Shown: positions 1 through 5,895, counted from the first letter of the stretch. The stretch: DNA of 5,975 nt from an uncultured Lentisphaeria bacterium (GCA_905211485.1 CAJMAW010000166.1:1-5975), one strand, 5' to 3'. Numbers and translations are program-made. Notes: a model not told the origin generated them from the sequence alone.

Positions 1-63
1 TTTTTCCTTTCTTACCCCTCCCCTCAACCTCTCTCTCCTACTCTGAGCTTTCCTCCGTCTTCC
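1..63. other. Pyrimidine-rich low-complexity stretch
   Basis: This stretch is almost all C and T on the + strand, with eight purines in 63 bases (A at 14, 26, 27, 40 and 46; G at 45, 47 and 57). It encodes nothing I recognise. It lies beyond the probable terminator of the leftward operon, so its relation to any transcript is unknown; the neighbouring gene on the left is outside the window. A second, longer tract of the same kind lies at 3816-3913. The remaining bases up to 160 show no gene or clear site. Confidence 0.6.
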
Positions 64-160
64 AGGCCGGACTAGCCTGCAGAATGCCATCTCTTTTTTC
101 CTATCTGCCAGGGAGAATCCTACTCAAATCTGAAAATCCACAGACAATCCTGAATAACAG

Positions 161-196
161 AAAGAGCGTCCCCCGGCACCCCGGGAGACGCTCTTT
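161..196 (-). terminator. Hairpin terminator of the leftward operon
   Basis: A 10-bp perfect arm (AAAGAGCGTC at 161-170, GACGCTCTTT at 187-196) continues inward through one position that pairs only as a G-U wobble in leftward RNA (171/186), then a 5-bp CCCGG/CCGGG arm, closing on a 4-base loop at 177-180. The stem is about 16 bp and GC-rich. It starts 33 nt past the stop codon of the oxidoreductase gene. The wobble position would be a C-A mismatch in rightward RNA, which favours action on the - strand. The U-tract is weak: after the stem, leftward RNA reads UUU then CUGUUAUU, so termination may be incomplete, or the hairpin may mainly protect the 3' end. Confidence 0.7.
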
Positions 197-229
197 GCAG
201 ATAACTTTGAAAAACTTAAAGACAGAGGC

Positions 230-1375
230 TTACTTTTCGACTTCTCCAGGCTCCAGCCCCAGCTGAAGCGGCTCGGGACGTTCACAGGTGGTCTTGAGAT
301 CCACCTTCTTCCCAAGCTTGGAAGATTTGTCAAATGAAAGCATGATTTCAAGAACATGGTTTGCAAGCTCCCCGCAGCAGCGGTGTTTCCGCCCCGTCTG
401 AAGCGCTATCGCCATGTCCGCCGCACCGATGCTGCGGCTGTTTTCCGTGTAAATGTGGGAAAGCGGAGCGTCAATCCATTTGTTCTCGCCGCGCCGGAAA
501 ACCTTCACAGGTCCGCCGAACGTGTTCGGATCGGGAACAAGAAGCGTGCCTTCATCACCGTAAATCTCAATCGGAGGATGATTGTGCGCATAAGCCTCGA
601 AACTCGCAATCACGGTGGCAAGCACACCGTTCTTGAATTCAACCACGCCAGTCAGATGGGTGGTCACATTCACAGGATAACGATCAAAAGGCTTGTACAC
701 GTTCTTGTAGGTTTCCCCGACCTCGGCGCCAAGTGTACGGAATTCCGAGCCCTTCTTTGTCATCGCCGTCACACTCTTCGCGGGACCGAAGAAGTTCACC
801 AGCGCAGTGATGTAATAGGGGCCCAGATCCAGCATCGGACCCGCACCGTAATCATAAAAGAACGGCGCCTGTCCCCATTTCTCCGGACCGCGGCCGAGAA
901 CCATCGCTGTGGCGCTGATGGGTTTCCCGATCCAGCCGTCGTCCAGAAGTTTGCGGGAGGTCTGAAGTCCGCCGCCCAGGAACGTGTCCGGCGCGCAGCC
1001 GACGCGCAGACCTTTCTTCTTCGCCAGATTCATCACTTTCGCCGCATCCGCTTCATCCACTCCGAACGGTTTCTCGGAATAGGCGTGCTTCCCGGCATTC
1101 AGAGTGTCAATCGCAATCTGGGAATGAACCTGCGGAGGCGTCAGATTGAGGACAATTTCAATGTCCTTTCTCGCAAGAAGTTCCTCATTCGTCATGGCCT
1201 TGCAGCCGTAGAGAGCCTCTTTCGCCTTGGAACGTTCCGGAATGATGTCCGAACAGGCCACAACTTCAATCACATTGAATTTCTGGGCAGCCTTGAAATA
1301 GGTGTCGGAAATCATTCCGCAGCCGATGATGCCCATCTTCACTCTCTTGAATTTCTTCGCCTTGGGTACAGCCAT
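230..1375 (-). CDS. Gfo/Idh/MocA-family NAD(P)-dependent oxidoreductase
   Basis: A 381-residue soluble protein, probably a dehydrogenase oxidising a hydroxyl of a sugar, sugar acid or glycoside with NAD(P). Residues 13-125 form the Rossmann domain: the dinucleotide loop is seen as GIIGCGMIS (about 15-23), and the family EKP motif, with the usual catalytic-site lysine, is at 101-103. Residues from about 130 form the substrate-binding alpha/beta domain, with DLGPYY at 183-188 where many relatives have DxGxH. Length is normal for the family. There is no signal peptide, although the first 13 residues are lysine/arginine-rich. A second Met at residue 14 sits right at the Rossmann strand, but the first Met has AGGAG about 12 nt upstream (1388-1392) plus a purine-rich run, so I keep it. 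It is second in an operon, 51 nt behind the epimerase-like gene. The pair resembles in family make-up the E. coli YcjS/YcjR pair; the substrate cannot be read from sequence. Confidence 0.93.
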   Translation of the reverse strand: MAVPKAKKFKRVKMGIIGCGMISDTYFKAAQKFNVIEVVACSDIIPERSKAKEALYGCKAMTNEELLARKDIEIVLNLTPPQVHSQIAIDTLNAGKHAYSEKPFGVDEADAAKVMNLAKKKGLRVGCAPDTFLGGGLQTSRKLLDDGWIGKPISATAMVLGRGPEKWGQAPFFYDYGAGPMLDLGPYYITALVNFFGPAKSVTAMTKKGSEFRTLGAEVGETYKNVYKPFDRYPVNVTTHLTGVVEFKNGVLATVIASFEAYAHNHPPIEIYGDEGTLLVPDPNTFGGPVKVFRRGENKWIDAPLSHIYTENSRSIGAADMAIALQTGRKHRCCGELANHVLEIMLSFDKSSKLGKKVDLKTTCERPEPLQLGLEPGEVEK

Positions 1376-1426
1376 TTTCTTCTCTGTCTCCTGTATGTTT
1401 CCTCTCTGGATGAATGCTCAAACTGC

Positions 1427-2227
1427 TTACTTGTTGCCTTCGGCAAATCCGTTGGAGGTCATGAAACGGTAACTTTCTTCAATGGCCTTCCACATTTCCA
1501 CTTCGCAATAGTCAAGCTCAACCACAATCGAACCGACGCTTTCCGGCGCCGCCGCCACAATGTCCCCGATCGGAAGAGAACCCGTCCCGAGCGGAAGAAG
1601 ATCGATCTTCATGTCCAGAAGACCATTCACCATTTCGCCGCCGCCCGCCTTCTGAGTGCAGATCCCGTCCTTCATGTGAAGAAGAATCGTGCGGTCCGCA
1701 TATCTCTTGAGCATTTCCACGGCGTCTTCTGTCCCCTTGTTCGTGGACCAGAAGGAGTCAATCTGGAACTTGATGTCCGGGCAATATTCCAGATAGTAAT
1801 CATATTTGAGTTTGCCGTCTATCCGTTCAAATTCCCAGTAATGGTTATGCTGGAAAAGCGTAATGCCGGCTTCCGCAAGCTTTTCCTGCATCTTGTTGGT
1901 GTTCTCCGCGGTCGCCTTGATCTTGTCCAGATCCTTGAAATCGTCCGGACCATAGCCGCAGACGCAATTCTTGAGCCCGAGCACGCCCAGCGTGTCAATG
2001 ATTTCGGGAAGACCTTCCACGGTCCTCGCCCACGGAGAATGGGAAGAATACATCTCCAGACCCAGATCGTCTATGATTTTCTTGAATTCAGCCGGTTTCA
2101 GATTCCAGAACCCCGCAGGCTCGACGGCTTTGTAACCAATTTCCGCCACCCGTTTCAGAACTCCGACAAAATCTTTTTCCGCATACTGCCTCAGCGAATA
2201 CAACTGGACTGCCAACGGTCTCGCCAT
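1427..2227 (-). CDS. Sugar phosphate isomerase/epimerase (xylose isomerase-like TIM barrel)
   Basis: A 266-residue cytoplasmic protein of the xylose isomerase-like/AP endonuclease family 2 TIM-barrel superfamily. Such proteins usually isomerise or epimerise sugars at a divalent metal site. The barrel starts at once (PLAVQLYSLR, residues 4-13) and fills the protein. Likely metal or active-site residues lie at strand ends: E36 in GYKAVEP, H63 in SSHSPW, H127 and H129 in FQHNHYWEF with E132, D157 in FQIDSFW, H184 in LLHMKD, and E238 in VVELD. Length (about 260-280) is typical. The start is well supported: AGGAG at 2236-2240 lies 8 nt before the ATG. It is the first gene of a leftward operon. YcjR, a 3-keto-glycoside epimerase, belongs to this superfamily and is partnered by a Gfo/Idh enzyme; that role is an inference here. 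A hydroxypyruvate-isomerase-like or inosose-related activity is equally possible. Confidence 0.9.
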   Translation of the reverse strand: MARPLAVQLYSLRQYAEKDFVGVLKRVAEIGYKAVEPAGFWNLKPAEFKKIIDDLGLEMYSSHSPWARTVEGLPEIIDTLGVLGLKNCVCGYGPDDFKDLDKIKATAENTNKMQEKLAEAGITLFQHNHYWEFERIDGKLKYDYYLEYCPDIKFQIDSFWSTNKGTEDAVEMLKRYADRTILLHMKDGICTQKAGGGEMVNGLLDMKIDLLPLGTGSLPIGDIVAAAPESVGSIVVELDYCEVEMWKAIEESYRFMTSNGFAEGNK

Positions 2228-2269
2228 CTTTTCTTCTCCTCGATGTGATCTCTCTTTGTTGGATTCCCT

Positions 2270-2290
2270 GGATATTAACGAAAAATATCC
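2270..2290. promoter_or_regulatory. Candidate operator: 7-bp inverted repeat downstream of leftward promoter
   Basis: GGATATT (2270-2276) and AATATCC (2284-2290) are perfect inverted copies with a 7-nt spacer, for a centre-to-centre distance of about 14 bp. Relative to the leftward promoter the site covers roughly +5 to +25, where a repressor would block initiation or early elongation. It is not similar in sequence to the fucI palindrome, so a different protein, or looser recognition by the adjacent regulator, would be needed. A small RNA hairpin in the 5' leader is the other reading. Confidence 0.45.
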
Positions 2291-2300
2291 TCTTCTGTTT

Positions 2301-2328
2301 ATTATATCGCCTTAACTGGTCTCTTCAA
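2301..2328 (-). promoter_or_regulatory. Sigma70-like promoter of the epimerase/oxidoreductase operon
   Basis: Read on the - strand, TTGAAG (2323-2328) is followed after 16 bp by a perfect TATAAT (2301-2306). The expected start is near 2294, which gives a leader of about 67 nt before the epimerase ATG at 2227. This is the best promoter match in the window. Confidence 0.65.
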
Positions 2329-2507
2329 TTGATAAAATGTATTTTTTATTGATTCTATCTATCAAACGCGGGTTTCCGGTGCCGGGCGCTCTCTGCAGAA
2401 ATTCAGAAATCAACAGGCACATCGAAGCAGGCGGAAGAATTTGTAGAAAATTGCGGAATATGATGCATGAACAGGCGATTTCATCCCCAAAAATTCTCCT
2501 CTCCCGC

Positions 2508-2536
2508 TGGAAAATTCGGACTCAGGAATGTATTAT
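2508..2536 (+). promoter_or_regulatory. Candidate promoter for the GntR-LacI regulator
   Basis: TGGAAA (2508-2513, four of six to TTGACA) and TATTAT (2531-2536, five of six to TATAAT) are separated by 17 bp. Transcription would begin near 2543, only about 16 nt before the GTG at 2559 and about 46 nt before the in-frame ATG at 2589. If this promoter is real, the later starts become more plausible. Confidence 0.35.
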
Positions 2537-2558
2537 CCTCTCCTCCGCATGATTTCCA

Positions 2559-3806
2559 GTGCAGACCCGGAAAAGCAGAAACAGACAGATGCAGAAGCAA
2601 ATGCGCAGGACGAAAGAAAAAAACGGGCATCCCACGGGGAAAAAAGAGCCGCATCAGGGGAAACGCACTGATTCGGCGCTCAGCCCCCCTGGAACCGTCA
2701 AATATCTTCAGATCGCCAATATCCTGAGAGAAAGGATCCTCAGAGGACAATACAAAATCGGAGACCGCCTCCCCTCATACAAGGAACTCTGCCTCCTTTT
2801 CAGCGTCAGTGAAATCACCATCCGCAAGGCGGTCTCCATCCTCTCGGACGAAAAACTCCTGCGAAGGGAGCGGGGCCGCGGAAAGGGAGTTTTTGTCAAT
2901 CCCCCTCCCCCAGCGCCCGAAAGTTCAGGAGGAGTCCCGATCCGGAGCCTCAGTTTCTGGTCCGCCAGAGAATTCAAAACCTTTTTCAGCGACGACCCGG
3001 CCATTCAGAAGGGCATCCTTTCCGCCGTCAGCACACCGGAATACAGCGTGCTCCTGATGCCGGAACAGAGCGATACGAAGGACAGAATCGCCTGGCTCGA
3101 CCAGATTCTAGGAAGAAATCCCCCGGATGGAATCCTTATCAACGGACAACGCTTTGAATCTCCCGATGACGCAGAGCAGACTCTTCGTTTTCTCAATTCC
3201 CGCGGGATCCGTTTCCTGCTCATTTTCTCCGCGGAATGCCCCCTCGCCGACGAAATGAAAAAACGCAGGCTGCCGGGGATTTATCTCTCCGAACAGCAAG
3301 CGCTTGCCCGCGCCATGAAGAAAGCTGCGGAAAAAAGAAAAACCTCTTTCCTCTTCCCTGGGACCGATGAATTCTCCGTCATGCGCTCCCTGCAGGTCGC
3401 ACGGAAAACGGCAGGCAGACGAGGCGGATTCCGTTTCCGGACCCGAATCTTCTCGGAACTCGAACGGAAAGAACTCTACCGTGCCATGGAAGAATGTGTG
3501 CTCGAAGCGGCCAGACCCGAAAATGAATGCTGTCTCGTTCTTGAAGGAAGCAATGTCCCACTGAGTTATTTTGACAGTGTCATGAGTGCGCATGGACTGC
3601 ATCCCGGAAAAGACGTTTCCGTCTTCCTCTTTGAACATTACTGTGCGCTTGATCCCGCCTTCACCGCCAAATACTCGGCCGTCACCCGTCCCTATTTCCA
3701 GCTCGGCAGGGAGGCCGGGCTCCTCCTCATGAAACTGCTGGAAGGGGAAAAAATCCCCATGCCCGTCACTCTCGGCGCCGCTTTCAATGACCTGGATTCC
3801 ATCTGA
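2559..3806 (+). CDS. GntR-family transcriptional regulator with LacI-type sugar-binding domain
   Basis: A chimeric, AraR-like architecture. Residues about 47-113 are a GntR winged helix: KYLQIANILRERI opens it, the helix-turn-helix is at about 73-95 (YKELCLLFSVSEITIRKAV), and the wing is GRGKGVFV. A proline-rich linker (115-120) leads to a periplasmic-binding-protein-like domain, about 127-415, with PDGILING (189-196) and the late LacI/GalR signature region around FQLGREAGLLLMKLLEGEKIP (380-400). This predicts a cytoplasmic dimeric regulator whose DNA binding changes on binding a sugar or derivative. Neighbours suggest fucI, and possibly the divergent operon, as targets. The start is uncertain: no good Shine-Dalgarno precedes the GTG at 2559, the first start after an in-frame stop at 2550-2552, or the ATGs at 2589 and 2601. 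Residues 1-46 are basic and unlike the family core, so the true protein may be 10-14 residues shorter. No terminator follows it. Confidence 0.88.
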   Translation: MQTRKSRNRQMQKQMRRTKEKNGHPTGKKEPHQGKRTDSALSPPGTVKYLQIANILRERILRGQYKIGDRLPSYKELCLLFSVSEITIRKAVSILSDEKLLRRERGRGKGVFVNPPPPAPESSGGVPIRSLSFWSAREFKTFFSDDPAIQKGILSAVSTPEYSVLLMPEQSDTKDRIAWLDQILGRNPPDGILINGQRFESPDDAEQTLRFLNSRGIRFLLIFSAECPLADEMKKRRLPGIYLSEQQALARAMKKAAEKRKTSFLFPGTDEFSVMRSLQVARKTAGRRGGFRFRTRIFSELERKELYRAMEECVLEAARPENECCLVLEGSNVPLSYFDSVMSAHGLHPGKDVSVFLFEHYCALDPAFTAKYSAVTRPYFQLGREAGLLLMKLLEGEKIPMPVTLGAAFNDLDSI

Positions 3807-3815
3807 AAGATAAGA

Positions 3816-3913
3816 TCTCTCCTCTTTTCCCTCTCTTCCCACTCTTCTTTCTTTTCCCTTTTCCCCCTGTTTTCCCTGTTTTTTCCATTTCTCCTTTTTT
3901 TCCCCGTTTCCCT
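3816..3913. repeat. 98-nt near-pure pyrimidine tract
   Basis: Only five purines occur in 98 bases on the + strand (A 3841, G 3869, G 3878, A 3887, G 3906). Inside it CCCTTTTCCC (3856-3865) is mirror-symmetric, and the 9-mer CCCTGTTTT occurs twice in tandem (3865-3882). It begins 9 nt after the regulator stop codon and ends about 70 nt before the candidate fucI promoter. The complementary strand is G/A-rich. Mirror-symmetric polypurine-polypyrimidine DNA can form triplex (H-DNA) structures; whether this one does is unknown. A long leftward reading frame through it is an artefact of the composition. Confidence 0.75.
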
Positions 3914-3943
3914 GAATGCGCGCGGAGGATAAGGGAAAAGGGA

Positions 3944-3972
3944 GCAAAAATCAATATTTCCCATGATTTTGC
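3944..3972. repeat. Imperfect inverted repeat upstream of the fucI promoter
   Basis: GCAAAAATCA (3944-3953) and TGATTTTGC (3964-3972) are inverted copies apart from one extra A, with a 10-nt spacer. It ends 13 bp before the proposed fucI -35 box, a position suited to an activator or auxiliary repressor site. No T-run follows on either strand, so it does not look like a terminator. Confidence 0.35.
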
Positions 3973-3984
3973 AAATTCTCCTTC

Positions 3985-4012
3985 TTGACTCCTTCCACTC
4001 ACACGTTACTGT
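3985..4012 (+). promoter_or_regulatory. Candidate fucI promoter
   Basis: TTGACT (3985-3990, five of six to consensus) is followed after 16 bp by TACTGT (4007-4012), which keeps the three most important -10 bases (first T, second A, last T) but is otherwise weak. Transcription would start near 4019, giving a leader of about 113 nt. A weak -10 fits a promoter that needs an activator or is tightly controlled. Confidence 0.45.
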
Positions 4013-4015
4013 AAC
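4005..4015. promoter_or_regulatory. Candidate operator: GTTAC-T-GTAAC over the -10 box
   Basis: A perfect 5-bp inverted repeat (4005-4009 and 4011-4015) with a single central base. It overlaps the proposed -10 hexamer and ends one base before the large palindrome, so the two may form one composite regulatory site. Confidence 0.4.
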
Positions 4016-4016
4016 A

Positions 4017-4044
4017 AAAGAATAAGTGTATACAGTTATTCTTT
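4017..4044. promoter_or_regulatory. 28-bp near-perfect palindrome, probable operator of fucI
   Basis: The arms AAAGAATAA (4017-4025) and TTATTCTTT (4036-4044) are perfect inverted copies, and the core TGTATACA (4027-4034) is itself a palindrome; only the G/G pair at 4026/4035 breaks symmetry, so 13 of 14 base pairs match. It covers about -2 to +26 of the proposed fucI start, a typical repressor position. The GT...AC core agrees with the general pattern of GntR-family operators (for example the TGTACGTACA core of AraR sites), and the adjacent upstream gene is a GntR-type regulator. Binding by that regulator is therefore the leading inference, but it is not shown by sequence alone. Confidence 0.7.
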
Positions 4045-4131
4045 CCCCATGCGGACAAAACGCGCATCGGGAGATCCGAAGCAGATCCGTGACATCTGAA
4101 AAAACAACAACATGAAGAGAGGAGATTTTCC

Positions 4132-5895
4132 ATGTCCGACCGGGAAATGCCGAAAATCGGGATTCGCCCCTGCATCGACGGGCGGCGCAAAGGAGTCCGG
4201 GAATCCCTGGAAGAACAGACAATGAATATGGCTCAGGCCGCAGCAGCGCTGATTTCATCCACTCTCAGGTATCCGGACGGGAAGCCGGTCGAGTGCGTCA
4301 TTGCGGACACGACGATCGGCGGAGTCGCCGAAGCGGCCGCATGTGCAGAGAAATTCGCAGGACTGAATGTGACTGCCACTCTCAGCGTGACTCCCTGCTG
4401 GTGTTATGGATCCGAAACCATGGACATGGATCCTCTCACCCAGAAGGCGGTCTGGGGCTTCAACGGTACGGAGCGCCCGGGAGCGGTCTATCTCGCCGCC
4501 GTGCTTGCCGCTCACGCACAGAAGGGACTCCCCGCATTCGGAATCTACGGGAAAGACGTGCAGGATGCGGATGACCGCAGCATTCCGGAAGATGTGCGGG
4601 AAAAGATTCTGCGTTTCGCCCGTGCGGCCCTTGCGGTGGGGCTAATGCGCGGGAAGTCGTATCTTTCCATCGGGAATGCCGCAATGGGAATCGCGGGATC
4701 CATCGTGAATCCGGATCTTTTTGAAAACTATCTCAACATGCGATGTGAATACGCCGACATGAGCGAAATCATCCGGAGAGTCAACGAAAAAATTTATGAC
4801 AGCTCCGAATATGAAAAAGCCCTTGCCTGGGTCCGTGCAAACTGCAAGGAAGGCCCTGATTACAACAAGCCGCAAAACCGGATGTCGGCATCAAGGAAGG
4901 AAGAGGTCTGGAGCTATGTCGTCAAAATGGCACTGATTGCGCGGGACCTCATGATCGGCAATCCGAAACTTGCCGAAATGGGATTCGCCGAGGAAGCCAT
5001 GGGCCGCAACGCCATCGCCGCCGGATTCCAGGGGCAGAGACAGTGGACCGATCATATGCCGAACGGAGATTTCATGGAATCCATCCTCTGCTCCTCCTTC
5101 GACTGGAACGGCGTACGCGAGGCCTTCGTCATGGCGACTGAAAACGATGCACTCAACGGTGTCGCCATGCTTTTCGGCCATCTTCTCACCGGAACGGCTC
5201 AGGGGTTTTCGGATGTCCGCACCTACTGGAGTCCGGATGCGCTCAAACGCGTCTGCGGACGCGAAATCGGTGTTCCCGGTCTGATCCACCTCATCAACTC
5301 CGGTGCAACCACACTCGACGCCACCGGAAGGCAGAGTGACTCCGGGGGAAATCCTGTGATGAAACCTTTCTATGAGATTTCGCCGGATGAAGTCCAGGCT
5401 TGTCTGGACGCCACACGCTGGTGTCCTGCCAACTCCGAATATTTCCGCGGGGGCGGTTTTTCCAGCAATTTCACTACCCGCGGCGGAATGCCTGTCACAA
5501 TGAGCCGCATCAACTGGATCAGGGGGCTTGGTCCGGTGATGCAGATCGCCGAAGGACACACCTTTGAACTTCCTTCTGAACTTCATGAAAAACTGAATCT
5601 GCGAACGGATCCCGCGTGGCCTACCACCTGGTTCATACCGGAACTTACGGGAAAAGGGCCGTTTACGGATGTATACAGTGTCATGGCGAAATGGGGGGCA
5701 AACCATGGGGCGTTCTCCTGCGGACACATCGGTGCGGATCTGATCACTCTTGCATCCATGCTGCGTATTCCTGTATGTATGCACAATGTATCGGAAGAAC
5801 GGATTTTCCGGCCTGCTGTCTGGAATGCGTTCGGGATGGATCTGGAAGGAGCGGATTACCGTGCGTGTATGAATTTCGGACCGCTGTATCGGTGA
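4132..5895 (+). CDS. fucI: L-fucose isomerase
   Basis: Catalyses L-fucose to L-fuculose, and commonly D-arabinose to D-ribulose, in the cytoplasm with a Mn2+ cofactor. At 587 residues it is full length (E. coli FucI has 591). Recognisable family blocks run throughout: PKIGIRPCIDGRRKGVRESL (7-26), VTPCWCYGSET (86-96), WGFNGTERPGAVYLAA (108-123), GKSYLSIGNAAMGIAGSIV (174-192), AAGFQGQRQWTD (296-307), GTAQGFSDVRTYWSP (354-368), EYFRGGG (436-442), LTGKGPFTDVYSVMAKWGAN (505-524) and ASMLRIPVCMHN (541-552). The metal ligands known from E. coli (Glu337, Asp361, His528) are present as E337, D361 and H532, so it should be active. The start is firm: AGAGAGGAG at 4116-4124 sits 7 nt before the ATG, and PKIGIRP follows within ten residues, as in relatives. 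It is preceded by operator-like palindromes and followed by a strong terminator, so it is probably a single-gene transcript. The fuculokinase and aldolase needed next are not here. Confidence 0.98.
   Translation: MSDREMPKIGIRPCIDGRRKGVRESLEEQTMNMAQAAAALISSTLRYPDGKPVECVIADTTIGGVAEAAACAEKFAGLNVTATLSVTPCWCYGSETMDMDPLTQKAVWGFNGTERPGAVYLAAVLAAHAQKGLPAFGIYGKDVQDADDRSIPEDVREKILRFARAALAVGLMRGKSYLSIGNAAMGIAGSIVNPDLFENYLNMRCEYADMSEIIRRVNEKIYDSSEYEKALAWVRANCKEGPDYNKPQNRMSASRKEEVWSYVVKMALIARDLMIGNPKLAEMGFAEEAMGRNAIAAGFQGQRQWTDHMPNGDFMESILCSSFDWNGVREAFVMATENDALNGVAMLFGHLLTGTAQGFSDVRTYWSPDALKRVCGREIGVPGLIHLINSGATTLDATGRQSDSGGNPVMKPFYEISPDEVQACLDATRWCPANSEYFRGGGFSSNFTTRGGMPVTMSRINWIRGLGPVMQIAEGHTFELPSELHEKLNLRTDPAWPTTWFIPELTGKGPFTDVYSVMAKWGANHGAFSCGHIGADLITLASMLRIPVCMHNVSEERIFRPAVWNAFGMDLEGADYRACMNFGPLYR

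Larger units (their letters stand above)
2228..2558. promoter_or_regulatory. Divergent intergenic control region
   Basis: This 331-nt gap separates the leftward operon from the rightward regulator gene. Its AT-rich part (2265-2365) holds the leftward promoter and an inverted repeat, listed separately. It also has TTGATA at 2329-2334, TTGATT at 2349-2354 and TATCAA at 2360-2365, so one short motif occurs three times in mixed orientation next to the -35 box (TCAATTGA at 2325-2332 is itself a palindrome). The part from 2366 to 2500 is more GC-rich and shows no clear site; a small rightward reading frame there has no Shine-Dalgarno and no recognisable protein. A candidate promoter for the regulator lies near its right end. 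Confidence 0.6.

Noticed and set aside
356..2248. A 630-codon open frame on the + strand covering both leftward genes
   Set aside because: It is antisense to two well-recognised proteins and the gap between them, its translation shows no family motif, and it is rich in Arg and His as expected for an antisense frame of GC-rich codons. No Shine-Dalgarno precedes it.
2337..2552. A 71-codon rightward frame in the divergent gap
   Set aside because: No ribosome binding site, no recognisable protein, and it overlaps the control region; most likely chance.
3816..3913. G-quadruplex on the - strand of the pyrimidine tract
   Set aside because: Three close G-runs occur (opposite 3856-3858, 3863-3867 and 3874-3876), but the fourth run is too far away for a standard short-loop quadruplex.
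3108..3947. A 279-codon open frame on the - strand opposite the regulator
   Set aside because: Its start falls beyond the pyrimidine tract, giving a Lys/Glu/Gly-only low-complexity N-terminus, and the rest is antisense to the regulator.
4017..4044. The palindrome as a terminator for the regulator gene
   Set aside because: It is AT-rich, has a mismatch near the tip, and is followed by CCCC rather than a T-run, so an operator reading is better.
4072..4089. Direct repeat AGATCCG at 4072-4078 and 4083-4089 in the fucI leader
   Set aside because: Two 7-mers one helical turn apart are suggestive, but too short to stand alone as a feature.
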